Positions 47,222 through 56,963 of a stretch of DNA of 64,000 nucleotides are shown here, piece after piece. Under the pieces are notes generated by a model. It did no database searches and was not told the origin of the DNA. It worked only from the letters and a program-made list of their open reading frames with translations. The first letter of the stretch is position 1. Each line of letters starts with the position of its first letter. The DNA comes from Streptomyces sp. NBC_00287 (GTDB taxonomy: Bacteria; Actinomycetota; Actinomycetes; Streptomycetales; Streptomycetaceae): contig NZ_CP108053.1 of assembly GCF_036173105.1 (NCBI RefSeq), forward strand, positions 62,001-126,000, in the 5' to 3' direction. The position numbers and the translations under genes are program-made.

Positions 47222-47467
47222 TCATGCCGAGCAGGCCACAAGCAGTGCGAACAGCTCGTCTCGCCGGCGCCGCACGGTGGTGGCGGACACGTCGTTTCCG
47301 TCGGCCAGGGCCGGCCAGGCGCTGACCGTGCCGCAGCACGGCCAGGACGATTCGCGGCCCTCTTCCCCGGCGGCAGCGCCCGCCACCGCGACCGCACCGC
47401 CTACAGACAGCGCCGGAGCAGGCCGGCAAGCCAGGTCAGGGTGCGCGTGGACAGTGGCAGGCGGCAC
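47222..47467 (-). pseudogene. IS transposase HTH remnant
   Basis: The minus frame holds ALADGNDVSATTVRRRRDEL, the helix-turn-helix of IS5-type transposases with the N-terminal region TVHAHPDLACRPAPALS. The upstream and downstream parts are frame-shifted or missing. Confidence 0.5.
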
Positions 47468-47881
47468 TGACAGACCAGGGACACGTCCCGCCGGGCACAG
47501 ACTTCAGTTTTCGTCACACCATCCCAACGGCCGCCGGGGACACTGCAGTTGTGCACCAGACAGCCTCACCAGCTGTGTCACCTCCTCTTCCCGCCGGCCG
47601 CTGAGCCATGAGGTGCGGTGGTGATACGGCGTGCCGTTCGGCACGGTACCGATGGACGGGCAACCGAACGGTGCTGGCGGGCTCAGGCCACTGCGGGTCG
47701 CCGGGGCGCGCTTCAGGGCGGCGGTGCCACCCGGTGGTCGACACCGGATGTCCGCGATCCTGCCGCTGTGCCGGTACCCCGACAACGACCCGCTCCCCCA
47801 CGCCTCCGACCCCGCCGGGCTGCCACCGTCACCTGTCATGCTGAGCAGTCCGGATCGATCCCCATACCCTGGGAGGCCCTG

Positions 47882-48934
47882 ATGCGTGCTGGCGTCGTGC
47901 TCGCCGCGCACCCCGGCGTGGAAGATCTCGCCGTGCAGGCCGAGGAGTTGGGCCTGCACAGCATCTGGGTCAACGACACCCCCATGCTCCACGGCGACCC
48001 CTTCGTCGCCCTGAGCCTGTGTGCAAAGGCCACCCGCCGCATCCGGCTCGGCATCGGCGTGACCTCACCCGCACTGCGCTCCGCCCCGGCCGCCGCGAGC
48101 GCCCTCGCCAGCCTCAACGCCCTCGCACCGGGCCGGATCATCTGCGGGATCGGCACCGGAAACACCGCCCGCCGCACGCTGGGCATGCGGCCCACCACAA
48201 CGGCCACGCTGGAGAACTTCACCACCGCACTGCAGGACCTGTGCGCCGGACGGCCGACCCCCTACCGCGAAGGCAACCGGGTCCGCACCATCCAGTTCCT
48301 GCACACCGGGACACACGTCAACACCACCGACCCGATCGAGTTCGTCGTGGCCGCGCTCGGGCCGAAGGCCGCCGCCGTCGCCGGCCGCCGCAACACCGGC
48401 CTCATCTCCTTCGGCCTGCTGGACCCCACTGCCTGGCACACGCTGCACGACGCCCGCCGCCACGCCGCCCACACCACACCTTGCGACGCCGATTCCCCCA
48501 CACACTCTTACGTGGTCACCTCGCTCCACCTGCTCGACGAGGACGAGGACCCTTACGGCCACTTGGCCCGGGATGCAACAGGCCACCTCGTCCTGTCGCT
48601 GCTGGCCTACGCCGCCGACGCACCAGCCTTCGCCGAGCAACTCGGCCCCGAGGAACGCCAGGCAATGCAGCAGTACCTCGACCGGCGCGCCACCACCCCC
48701 ACCGCACCGGACCGGCACACCAAGCTCTACCCCAACTACCTTGGACGTATTGCACCGCGGGACCGGGACCTGGTCCTGCCCTCACTGATCGACACCCTGG
48801 CCCTGGTCGGCACCCGCGACGACCTCCACACCCGCATCACCACCCTCCAACAGGCCGGCATCGACGAACTCCTCATCCAGCCCGTCATCGACCCACCCAC
48901 CGAAATGGCCCAGCTCGCCAAACTCCTCACCTGA
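47882..48934 (+). CDS. LLM-class flavin/F420-dependent oxidoreductase
   Basis: A 350-residue TIM-barrel enzyme of the luciferase-like family, starting at ATG 47882 with GGGAGG six bases upstream. The N-terminal strand MRAGVVLAAHPGVEDLAVQA and SIWVNDTPMLHGDPFVALSL, the GRIICGIGTGNTARRTLGMR phosphate-binding loop, and a C-terminal LIDTLALVGTRDDLHTRITT block fit F420-dependent members more than FMN ones. Substrate unknown. It seems intact, among decayed neighbours. Confidence 0.85.
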   Translation: MRAGVVLAAHPGVEDLAVQAEELGLHSIWVNDTPMLHGDPFVALSLCAKATRRIRLGIGVTSPALRSAPAAASALASLNALAPGRIICGIGTGNTARRTLGMRPTTTATLENFTTALQDLCAGRPTPYREGNRVRTIQFLHTGTHVNTTDPIEFVVAALGPKAAAVAGRRNTGLISFGLLDPTAWHTLHDARRHAAHTTPCDADSPTHSYVVTSLHLLDEDEDPYGHLARDATGHLVLSLLAYAADAPAFAEQLGPEERQAMQQYLDRRATTPTAPDRHTKLYPNYLGRIAPRDRDLVLPSLIDTLALVGTRDDLHTRITTLQQAGIDELLIQPVIDPPTEMAQLAKLLT

Positions 48935-49219
48935 ACCGGACCTACCGACCTAACCACCGATGCCGCAGCACACCACTGCGTGTCATGAGGCTTCGACCTG
49001 CGGAAAGAACTGGGACAACAGCTCAGACAGCACCCCGCGACCACAAGCGGACGGTGAAGCCCCCGCTGGGCAGTCTGTGCAGCCAGCCACGCACGGCCAG
49101 CCTCCCCCGCAACCACGCTCCAACATGCCCCGTGCCCCGGTGCCCAGTCCCAGGACCTCACCGACCTGCCGGGACATGACCAGCCCGACAGCCCACCGCA
49201 CAGCAGACAGGACGCGCTG

Positions 49220-49410
49220 GTACCCCCGGCACCAGCGCAGCTTCAAGACCGGCGCACGCAGCCGACTGATCTACCGGCCACGCGTCCAGGGCCATCTGCG
49301 GGGCGATCACCGTGGCTTCACCTGGCAGAACTACCGAGACCTGGTCGTGCGCGCCCATCTCCAACTCGGCGGCCCCAGCGTGGTGATCTGGGACAACTGT
49401 GAGAATCATG
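49220..49410 (+). pseudogene. IS630-family transposase fragment
   Basis: The plus frame reads ARSRLIYRPRVQGHLRGDHR, then GFTWQNYRDLVVRAHLQLGG and PSVVIWDN. This is the catalytic centre of an IS630-type transposase (DDE region LxWDN). Both ends are missing. Confidence 0.65.
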
Positions 49411-49589
49411 GGGCACCGTCCGGGCCAGGGTATGACCCGTGGGACAACTGGCCCAGGCTGCCTTGTTGAGGATCTGTCGGCCTGCGGTCCCGGGCGGTGC
49501 TTGCTGCCGCCGGACCGGCGAGCGTGTCCCGATAGGGGCCTTGCCGCACAGGGCACCGTCAGCGTTCCGACCGCTCACCTGCGGAGTGG

Positions 49590-49710
49590 GGCGACTGGTT
49601 CAACAACCAGCGCCTCCACACAGCGATCGGAGACATCCCGCCCCACGAGCACCCACACCAACCACTACGCACATCACCAGCCCCAACCGGCGCCTGGAGC
49701 CAACGCATAG
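49590..49710 (+). pseudogene. IS3-family integrase, C-terminal fragment
   Basis: DWFNNQRLHTAIGDIPPHE in one frame is followed in another by THTNHYAHHQPQPAPGANA and a stop at 49708-49710. This is the familiar IS3 orfB C-terminus, split by a frameshift. Confidence 0.65.
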
Positions 49711-49773
49711 AGCCTCCACCGATCCCGGAGCGCTTCGGTTGTGTTGAGCCGCGTCAGGGACGCGTCGGCACGA

Positions 49774-50277
49774 TCACGTGGCCCAGCTGTTGTCTGAGCA
49801 CTTGCTCGCGGTCACCCACCGGTGGGAGCTGATGGCCCCGTTCGATTCGTAGCCGCTGGTGAAGTCGTTGTCGGCGAGACTGGAGGCGTAGGCCTCGTCC
49901 CGGGAGAGGCAGATGTACCCCCCGCCCCAGTCCTGACCGGTTCCGTTGAAGAACTGCACCGCTATGCTCCCCTTGTTCAGGATGGAGGACGCCCTGTTGG
50001 TGTCCGCTCCCTGCAACGGGCCGCTGCTGTTGCCCCAGTCGGAGTCCCAGCTCGAGCTGTAGCCCATGGCGCTTCCGTGGCACTCGATGTAGTCCCAGGC
50101 GTACATGTACCCGTACGCCGCCGCCGTGTAGTCGTCGCTGCAGGTCCAGTTGTCGTTGGCTTGAGCGCTCGTGGCGGGCACGAGCGTTCCCAGGCCCGCA
50201 AGGGCAGCGCAGCAAGAGTCGCAGGTAGTTTGCGCATGGTGGGGTGGCTCCATCTTCTCTTGGGTGTGGTGGAACAT
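49774..50277 (-). CDS. Small secreted protein, inhibitor I36-like, with signal-peptide frameshift
   Basis: The mature domain starts around NDNWTCSDDYTAAAYGYMYA and includes VQFFNGTGQDWGGGYICLSR and DNDFTSGYES, with Cys pairs and a pattern like the peptidase-inhibitor I36/beta-gamma-crystallin type. The frame given starts at 50277 (MFHHTQ...). A normal signal peptide would begin MRKLPATLAAL at 50237, but that reading is in a different frame and meets LAGLGTLVPATSAQA only after an indel near 50205-50215. So either the annotated start is odd, or a one-base lesion has hit the leader. Confidence 0.6.
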   Translation of the reverse strand: MFHHTQEKMEPPHHAQTTCDSCCAALAGLGTLVPATSAQANDNWTCSDDYTAAAYGYMYAWDYIECHGSAMGYSSSWDSDWGNSSGPLQGADTNRASSILNKGSIAVQFFNGTGQDWGGGYICLSRDEAYASSLADNDFTSGYESNGAISSHRWVTASKCSDNSWAT

Positions 50278-50337
50278 CTGCGGCCGTCGGTGCCGCGGAA
50301 ATCTCAGCTTCCGGCGTGTCCGGACGATCCGGTGCCG

Positions 50338-51291
50338 TCAGGCTTCGGAGTCGATGATGTTTTTGGCCCGGGCCAGTGCTGCCAGCCTCATACGCTGATA
50401 GGCGGTCATGTCTTCGCTGTAGCGCTGGAGCTTTGTGGCGCGGTACTCACGTTCGAGGGCGCGAGCCGTTTTGCCCAGCGAGGTCTCCACCGCACACGTG
50501 GCCTCGGTCACGGCCAGTTCCACCTCGGTGGCGTGCGCCCGCTTGGCGCTCATTCCCTGCGTGAGCGCATGACGCTCTTCTCGGATGTCGTCCGGGGAGG
50601 TGTAAGGATGGCCGGCCTCGCGCATGCACCGCGACCAGGCCGTGACCGCTTTGACAAAGCGCTGGTCCTTGACGAGATCCGGTACGTAAAGAGGCGTCAG
50701 GCTGGTGGCGATCTTGTTGACGCGGAACCAGGTCGCGGTGTCGCCGTACAGCTTTCCCTTGGCATCGGACAGGCAGCCTGTGCTGGTGGTGCTGACGGTG
50801 CCGCCGGCGGGAAGATCCACCGACAGTTCGCCCTTCGAAAGGTCGCCGTCCAGAGTCTTGAAGTAGCGGATGCGATCTGCTTCCGGGAGGGCGTTGGCGT
50901 ACGCGGCATTCGGGTCGGCAAGGCGAGCCCGCTCGGCCTTCTTCTCCAACTCCCTGCCGTAGCCGTAGGTGCGCGCTCAGCTCACGTCGTCCAGGACGTA
51001 GCCGTCCCCTTGACGCTCCGCGGCGCTCGCGATCGGCCCCGCCCAGTACCGGAAGCCCCTGCCCTCCATGCACTTCTTGACCAGCAGCGACTCGGCGAGT
51101 TCGACCAGGACCTCCTCAGCGCCGGTCAGATCCCGCTCCTGCCCCTTGAGGCTCCCGAGTGTTACGTCCTGCTCCGGCTGAGCGGCCCGTGACTCGTCGC
51201 GCGTGCTGTTCATGCAGCCAACCGCGGTGAATGCCGTGAGCGCCGTGACCGTACAGGCAACAGCAATCGCTCGCCGCATCGTCATACACAC
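50338..51291 (-). pseudogene. Secreted lipoprotein-like gene with one nonsense codon
   Basis: It starts at ATG 51291 with a lipoprotein-type signal (RRAIAVACTVTALTAFTAVG, then C). It then reads LLVKKCMEGRGFRYWAGPIA and DGYVLDDVS and hits TGA at 50977-50979, where TGG (Trp) would continue ARTYGYGRELEKKAERA in the same frame. That frame runs on to 50338 (FVKAVTAWSRCMREAGHPYT and ending ARAKNIIDSEA). Frames on both sides match exactly, so a single base change would repair a protein of about 317 residues. The Cys pattern CMEGRGF/CMREAGH suggests extracytoplasmic disulfides. Family unknown. Confidence 0.8.
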
Positions 51292-51482
51292 TCACTCCCC
51301 CGTGCGATTCGCGTCGTCGTCGCTCACGCCGTGTCGAGCCTCATGTCGCCAGCGCGCGCGTGAGCTGTCTCTACGCAGCCTTTCGGGCTCCACGGCACCG
51401 CTGAGTTGTCGCCGTCATCGCAGACGATCACCGGCTTCGCGGCCGCCCGGGTGGCTAGGACGAGTCAAGCACCGGCCACTGC

Positions 51483-51878
51483 TCAGGCGGCCCACACTCC
51501 CGTCGATGCGGCCCGGGTGGCGAAGTAGAGCTTGAACTTCGTTCCGTCCTTCACGTCCGTGGCGAGCACAGCCCAGATGCCGGCCTTGGTGTCCACGTAG
51601 CCCCGCTCCGCGCAGTACGGATCGCCGCTGGTGGGGTAGAAGCAGGCCAAGACCTCACTGGCGGAGTTGGTCTTGATGTTGATGTCGGCGCAGTTGCCCG
51701 TGGTGTAGAGGTACGAGCCCTGGGCCGCCGGGTACGTGATGGGCCCTTCCGCCTTGGTGTAACTGTGGGCGCTGCCGTAGCAGGTCGCCGCACTGGCCGG
51801 GGATGCGAGACCGATCAAGCCAGTACTCACGAGCACACTGGTGACAGCGGCCACGGCAAATCGCCTGCGGATGTTCAT
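51483..51878 (-). CDS. Small secreted protein
   Basis: A 131-residue protein from ATG 51878. A clear Sec signal peptide (MNIRRRFAVAAVTSVLVSTG, cleavage after SPASA) is followed by a Cys-containing domain (TCYGSAHSYTKAEGPITYPA, TGNCADINIKTNSASEVLAC, GDPYCAERGYVD). Four Cys residues suggest two disulfides. No family is recognised. It lies next to two other exported-protein genes, so this is a small secretome patch. Confidence 0.75.
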   Translation of the reverse strand: MNIRRRFAVAAVTSVLVSTGLIGLASPASAATCYGSAHSYTKAEGPITYPAAQGSYLYTTGNCADINIKTNSASEVLACFYPTSGDPYCAERGYVDTKAGIWAVLATDVKDGTKFKLYFATRAASTGVWAA

Positions 51879-52322
51879 GATTCCCCCGATTGATGGGTGC
51901 TGGCAGCACTCGGTCTCCGGCGTGCGCACAAGAGACAGCCGTCACGCTAGCCAGACGTGTGGTGCCGCGGAACCTAGAACCTTTCAGGTTGCGGACGTGA
52001 GCCCTGCCGCTCCCGTCCGTAGTGCGGGCGTAGACAAGGGTCGCGGCTCCGCCACTGCCGCCGCCCGACGTGTTCTGGACGGCGCCAGCGGTACCTCCGC
52101 GTCCGAGGCCTCAAAGGATGAGTTGGCCCCGAATGGACACGCACCGCAGCACCCGTGCGGGGCGCAGTCGTTTTCCCGCCATTGCAGACCTGTACAACCG
52201 TGCGGCCGTCGTCCCCGGGCGAACCAGCGGCGGCGTCCACTGGCCTGCGGGCTGGAGGGGCACCGACGAAAAGCGCGTGACAGGCTCTGGAACGTCCATC
52301 TTCCAGCTAGCCGTCCTGCTGC

Positions 52323-52510
52323 TTGCTGTACGAGGCGTGCAGGAGCGGCGGCCTGAACCACGACCGGATCGACGTCGATCGACTGCGGACGGTGCTGGCC
52401 GGGCTGCCGCTGCCGCATTTCGACGGCGGGCGCCTGGTCCTGGCGGTCGACGTGTCGCCGTGGTTGCGCTCGGACGCGCCGTGCTCGGCCGGCCCGCATT
52501 TGCGATCACC
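52323..52510 (+). pseudogene. Second NF041680-type transposase fragment
   Basis: LNHDRIDVDRLRTVLAGLPL, then PHFDGGRLVLAVDVSPWLRS, the same region as at 40640-40790. Only about 60 codons remain, followed by unrelated sequence. Confidence 0.72.
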
Positions 52511-52585
52511 CTCCGGGCGGCGAGGCAGAATTCTCTGCCGCCCGGCTACCGCGTGTCTAACCGATCGTCAACAAACCGCCGCTAA

Positions 52586-53040
52586 ATGGTCGAAACGCCT
52601 TCCTCGGTTCTCTTTTCGCTGGGCATCGTGGGGGCGCTGCCGCCGGAAATCGTCCGGCTCTACGGAATCCGCGAGGATCCCGCGCGCTTCATGTGGTCGT
52701 GGTTCTACCTTGTGGTGACGGTGACATTCGCGGCGCTCGGTGGGGTGCTGGCGCTGGTGATGCCCGCTACCACGTACTGGGGGGCACTGTACATCGGGCA
52801 TCGACTCCCGTGCTCGTCAACTCATTGGTGCGTAAGGGCCGTCCGACTTCGCCACGACCGAAGAGCTGGGTCTGGCCGCCGCGCCGTACCGTTCCTGGCT
52901 CAAGCGCCATGAGTGGATCGCGTCCCTCCTCAAGGAGCTGGGCATCCAACGTGCCGTGCTGCTGGGTGACTTCGTGGCGAAGCGCCGCGCATCATCGCTG
53001 CGGGAGAACTCCTCGGCACTGCCAAGCTTCGTACCGATTT
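52586..53040 (+). pseudogene. Membrane protein gene with two frameshifts
   Basis: The first frame reads SLGIVGALPPEIVRLYGIRE and FMWSWFYLVVTVTFAALGGV with two hydrophobic helices, up to about 52797. A missing base shifts to STPVLVNSLVRKGRPTS. A second shift near 52850 gives TTEELGLAAAPYRSWLKRHE and LLKELGIQRAVLLGDFVAKR. Joined, these make one protein of about 150 residues. Family unknown. Confidence 0.55.
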
Positions 53041-53079
53041 TCTGCTGCAAGCCGTTCTGGGACTCGCGCATCCGGGCGT

Positions 53080-53418
53080 ACAGCACGAGTCTTCCGTACC
53101 GATGTCTCTGGCAGGCTGCTGCTGCGCAAGGGAATCGCGGCGTCGAGCGGTGGGGTCGACCCCAACTCGCTGGGCACTGCCGCCAATTCATCCGGCGGCG
53201 CGGACCACTTGTACGCCGCGTCTGGCTGGACCCGCACTGCTGTGCTCATACTCTTCGGCACCCCCGATGCCAATAATGACGCAATCCCCGACATCTGGGC
53301 CATCCGCTCCGACGGCTCCGTCGGCTTCTACGTCGGCGGCCGAACCGGACTGACCGGCAACCCCGTTCAGGTCTACGGCGCCCACGACTTCTGGCTCACG
53401 CGCATCGCCATCGGATGA
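53080..53418 (+). pseudogene. FG-GAP/VCBS-repeat protein, C-terminal remnant
   Basis: The open frame ending at 53416-53418 reads LLLRKGIAASSGGVDPNSLG, TAVLILFGTPDANNDAIPDI and WAIRSDGSVGFYVGGRTGLT, ending DFWLTRIAIG. This is the Asp/Asn-rich calcium-binding repeat at the end of secreted Streptomyces VCBS proteins. The N-terminal part and signal peptide are missing. Confidence 0.65.
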
Positions 53419-53431
53419 GGTCAAAGTGCCC

Positions 53432-53457
53432 GGCCCGCCTTCCCGGGGAGGCGGGCC
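53432..53457 (+). terminator. Hairpin terminator after the VCBS remnant
   Basis: GGCCCGCC (53432-53439) and GGCGGGCC (53450-53457) form an 8-bp GC stem with a 10-base loop that can pair further. It is 14 bp downstream of the stop. Confidence 0.65.
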
Positions 53458-53676
53458 TGCCGAAGCTACCGAACTGCAGCCGTCGACCTTCAAGTAGTGG
53501 GCCCGCCCCGGTCGCTCGACCTGTCCAGGGTTGGGGGAACCGGGGCGGGAGTTGGCAGGCCCGTCCCACCAGGGATTGACGGGGGTACGCCGACGGGACG
53601 GGCCGCTTTGGGGGTGCGCCCCTGACCCTGCGGTCGCCGTGGGACCCCCTTCACGCCCGGGGCAGGGCGCGCCAGG

Positions 53677-54195
53677 TCAGCGGAGGCCGACCGTGTTGGA
53701 GCAGTGGTCGTGGATCCGGCCGGAGAAAGACGCTCCCCCGGAGGAACTGGCCTGGCCGTACGGCCGCGACACCTCGCCGCCCCTGATGGGCTGATCGCAG
53801 GCCACGCACATGCTCATGCTCATGCTCATGCTCATGCCGGTCAGCGTCTCGAAGTGGTCGCACAGCGCCAGCAGCGACCGGCCGAGTCTGCGCACGTAAG
53901 CCACAGCGTCGCACGGCAGCCGTCCGGGGCCGGCGTTCAGCTTCCCGCGGGCTTCACGGACGGAGACCAGCGCGCAATAGCGCGGGACGTCGTCGGCGGG
54001 AAGCAGCGCCGCGGACTGTTCGATCTCCGGGATGAGCAGCTGTAAGTGGCCGCGCAGCAGGCCAGTCAGCGTCTGAAGCGTGCCGCGGTCGGTCGGGGTC
54101 ACCTCGGGCGGAAGCACCTCGGCCACGCTCGCGCGCATCGTGGCGACGTCCACCGGCGGCGCGCTCACACCCTCACGACTCCCGGTGGCCTTCAT
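53677..54195 (-). CDS. DUF6415 family protein with MS repeat
   Basis: A 172-residue protein. The DUF6415 core is VATMRASVAEVLPPEVTPTD, LTGLLRGHLQLLIPEIEQSA and PRYCALVSVREARGKLNAGP, found near natural product genes in Streptomyces. The C-terminus has TGMSMSMSMSMC (encoded by a 6-bp repeat) and then a CVACDQPIRGG...HDHC cluster that could bind zinc. It overlaps the next gene by 4 bp. Function unknown. Confidence 0.75.
   Translation of the reverse strand: MKATGSREGVSAPPVDVATMRASVAEVLPPEVTPTDRGTLQTLTGLLRGHLQLLIPEIEQSAALLPADDVPRYCALVSVREARGKLNAGPGRLPCDAVAYVRRLGRSLLALCDHFETLTGMSMSMSMSMCVACDQPIRGGEVSRPYGQASSSGGASFSGRIHDHCSNTVGLR
53809..53837 (-). repeat. Hexanucleotide tandem repeat inside the DUF6415 gene
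   Basis: Four perfect CATGCT units plus a partial fifth on the plus strand, encoding MSMSMSMSM on the minus strand. Unit gain or loss stays in frame. Confidence 0.85.
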
Positions 54196-54731
54196 GACGC
54201 TGCCTCGTTGTCGTCGTCGGCCAGGCAGCCGCCGACCATCACCAGCGCCAGCACATCCGTCGGATCACAGAGCTTGCCCGGCCGGGTCATCGGCACCGCC
54301 CAGTACGACGCGAGCGTGCCCTCGTCCAGCTCCGTGAGATCGGGGCGGGGAACGCCCAGGTACGTGCCCTCTCCGAGGCACTGGGCGGCGGGCGCCCGCC
54401 AGTTCGCAGCGGTGCCGGGCGGGACCAGCGCGTAGTAGCGACGGCCCTCAGGATCGTGAACGACCGGACCGCCCTGCAGATGGCGCGCCAGCCGCCGGCT
54501 CACGACCGACGGGTCATGGCTGGCGAACGCGTAGTGGGCGACGGCCGCGGGGATGCGGACCGCCTCGAAGAGCCGCCCCAGCGGGATGAGGGCGAGCCGC
54601 GCAGCGCTGCTCCACTCCCGGTGCGGTGCCGCGGACGAGGGGTGCGCGGAGGCAAGCCACGCCTCAACCTCACCTGTCGAGGGCGGACTCGGCGGTGTGA
54701 ATGCCCCACTCCGGGCCGTACTGTTCGTCAT
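54192..54731 (-). CDS. Conserved hypothetical protein, partner of DUF6415
   Basis: A 179-residue protein with ARLALIPLGRLFEAVRIPAA, VVSRRLARHLQGGPVVHDPE and RRYYALVPPGTAANWRAPAA, ending GCLADDDNEAAS. No recognised fold. The layout (this gene, DUF6415, divergent XRE regulator) recurs in streptomycetes. The start at ATG 54731 lies just before the divergent regulator region. Confidence 0.7.
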   Translation of the reverse strand: MTNSTARSGAFTPPSPPSTGEVEAWLASAHPSSAAPHREWSSAARLALIPLGRLFEAVRIPAAVAHYAFASHDPSVVSRRLARHLQGGPVVHDPEGRRYYALVPPGTAANWRAPAAQCLGEGTYLGVPRPDLTELDEGTLASYWAVPMTRPGKLCDPTDVLALVMVGGCLADDDNEAAS

Positions 54732-54913
54732 GTCGACGCTCCCTCACGGGTTCGAGCGTTGGCCACGCCCCGGGGCCGTTCGCGCGGTCGCCGGGGTCTC
54801 GAATGCGTCCACCTTCCAGCCATGCAAGGCTGCTGGCTTCCCGTCCGCGGGTATCCCCTTGATGGGTAGGCTGCTTGCTGGCAGTGAGACATCACCTGCA
54901 ACGGGGCACATCG

Positions 54914-56245
54914 ATGACCGCCTACGAACCGCCGACCGCTTTACCGCGCAGACTCCTTGATCACGCGGAAATGCGAGCCGCGCTTGCGGCGCACGACTTC
55001 GGCACGGTGTTCCGTCTCGCGCGCGCCGAAGCACAGATCAGCTACTCGAAGATCGCAGCTGAGTGCGACATGAAGCCCGAGCGAGTCGGCCTTCTGGCGC
55101 GCGGGCAGGGCAGCGTGGCCACCTTCGAGAAGATCGCGCGCATCGCCGTCGCGCTGCGGATCCCGGGGCACATGCTCGGTCTCGCCCCTCGCGAGTGGGA
55201 AGCGCCGGCGTCGCTGCGCCGCGGGCTGCTCACTCCAGTACACGCCCCCGACGCGGAGGAAGATGACTTGCGGCGCAGGGAGTTCTTCAAGGCCACGGCC
55301 GGGGCTGGACTCGTCATCGGCCTGCCGGAACTCACCCGTCCGAGCGTCGGGAGTCGAATCGGTCCTGACTTTCCTGCACGCCTGCGGGCGCGAACGGCAC
55401 GCCTGCGCCGTCTCGATGACGTCCTCGGGGGCGGTGACACGTACCGGGTCTACCTCGGAGAATTCGAGGCCACGAAGGCGCTGCTGCACGATGCGACGTA
55501 TACCGAGCACGCGGGGCGGGCGCTGCTGTCGGTGCTCGCTGAACAGGCACAGCAGGCTGGATGGGCCGCGTTCGACGGTGGACGCCATGAGGACGCGGCC
55601 AGCTTGTACGAGACCAGCCACAGAGCAGCGGTCGACGCTGGAGACACCGAGTTGGCGGGGAACGCACTCGCCTTCCTGGCGTACCAGGCCGTCGGCAGGA
55701 ACAGACAGGCTGGGATTGAGACTGCCGCCCACGCCGTGGCGGAGGCCGGTCCAGGCGCGGCCCCGGGCGTGCGTGCACTGCTGTACGAACGGCTCGCATG
55801 GGCGTACGCGGTCGCTGGCCTCGCCACCGAGACCGAACGGGCTCTCGAGGCGGCCGGCGCCGCGCTCGCAGAGGTTGTCGACACCCCGCAGCCGGACTGG
55901 GTGGCGTGGGTGGACGAGACCGAGCTACAGATCATGACCGGCCGCTGCTGGACCGAGTTGCGCCGCCCGCTTCGGGCCGTGCCCGTGCTCGTGGACGCGC
56001 TCGCTCACTACGACGATGAGCACGCCCGGGACAAGAGCCTGTACCTGTCGTGGCTGGCCGACTCCTACCTGACCGCGGGCGAGATCGAGCAGGCAGCCGC
56101 AGTCACCGGCCGCGCGGTCAACCTCGCCTCAGGGGTCGCCTCCGTACGGCCGCGCGCGCGTCTCGCCCCGCTGCTGCTCCGGCTCGGCAACCACCAGGCG
56201 GTGCCCGCCGTGGCCGACGTCCTGGACAAGGCGCGGGCCCTCTGA
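54914..56245 (+). CDS. XRE-family regulator with TPR-like C-terminal domain
   Basis: A 443-residue regulator from ATG 54914. The HTH is around residues 30-90 (RLARAEAQISYSKIAAECDM, KPERVGLLARGQGSVATFEK). A Tat-like RRREFFKATAGAGLVIG stretch follows near 117-133, then helical repeats to the end. It is divergent from the DUF6415 pair, so it likely controls it. It is a different clade from the 22.6-kb XRE but of the same architecture. Confidence 0.85.
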   Translation: MTAYEPPTALPRRLLDHAEMRAALAAHDFGTVFRLARAEAQISYSKIAAECDMKPERVGLLARGQGSVATFEKIARIAVALRIPGHMLGLAPREWEAPASLRRGLLTPVHAPDAEEDDLRRREFFKATAGAGLVIGLPELTRPSVGSRIGPDFPARLRARTARLRRLDDVLGGGDTYRVYLGEFEATKALLHDATYTEHAGRALLSVLAEQAQQAGWAAFDGGRHEDAASLYETSHRAAVDAGDTELAGNALAFLAYQAVGRNRQAGIETAAHAVAEAGPGAAPGVRALLYERLAWAYAVAGLATETERALEAAGAALAEVVDTPQPDWVAWVDETELQIMTGRCWTELRRPLRAVPVLVDALAHYDDEHARDKSLYLSWLADSYLTAGEIEQAAAVTGRAVNLASGVASVRPRARLAPLLLRLGNHQAVPAVADVLDKARAL

Positions 56246-56248
56246 CCG

Positions 56249-56575
56249 CTACGCCTCCGCTGCGGTGTGCGCGGCGATCCAGTCGAGACAGCCCTTCGCC
56301 CCGGCCACAATCGCCACGGCGGCCACCTCCGGGTTTCGCCAGGGATGGTGCTTCAACAGGTGCGCCTCCAGCTCCGGGTAGCGAGCCAGGGTGGTCTTCA
56401 GCAGAAGCTGCCATTCCTCACCGGTGCCAAACGCTCCGTCATGCCAGAACGCCGACGTCACAGGGCCGATGATCTGCGCGCCCGCGGCCAACCTGCCCTG
56501 AACGACCGAGCGAGCCAACTCGACAGCCTGTTCCCGGGATTCCGTCGCCGTGGATACCTGCACGAAGTCAGTCAT
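56249..56575 (-). CDS. cutA: Divalent-cation tolerance protein CutA
   Basis: A 108-residue CutA1 protein, the family's usual size, starting at MTDFVQVSTATESREQAVEL (ATG 56575; an in-frame ATG is two codons upstream). VQGRLAAGAQIIGPVTSAFW and EEWQLLLKTTLARYPELEAH, with the C-terminal HPWRNPEVAAVAIVAGAKG, are the conserved ferredoxin-like trimer elements. It is convergent with the XRE gene, only 3 bp apart. Confidence 0.9.
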   Translation of the reverse strand: MTDFVQVSTATESREQAVELARSVVQGRLAAGAQIIGPVTSAFWHDGAFGTGEEWQLLLKTTLARYPELEAHLLKHHPWRNPEVAAVAIVAGAKGCLDWIAAHTAAEA

Positions 56576-56963
56576 AGGCACGAGCGTATCGACCGGCTAC
56601 CGGCCCGCCTGCGACCCAGTCGGCCCCAGGGGCGGCCAATCACGGTCAGCGCAAAGTAGAAGCGCCAGTCGTCCACGGCGTCACACTGCCCGCCCACAGG
56701 CGCCGTCCGGCAAGGTCGAGTTGTGCTTCACTCCGACCTACGCCTCCTAACCGAGCCGGGGCACTTCGGATCGCTGAGGCAGTTCACCATCGCCAGTTAA
56801 GCGAGCCCTCCCGTCGGCAGCCGACATGCTCTGCTGCGCCCCGCGCATGGATGTGCCGTTGACCGAGGTCCGCAGGTAGCAAGGCTCCAAATGTGCTGTT
56901 GGGGCGATCATGTAGCTGTTCCATGCCTGGCTCCGCACAAGATGCCTGCCGCCTAACAAGGCG
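56576..56963. other. Gap without a supported gene
   Basis: About 390 bp between CutA and the sugar dehydrogenase. Only short doubtful frames. Nothing recognisable. Confidence 0.45.
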
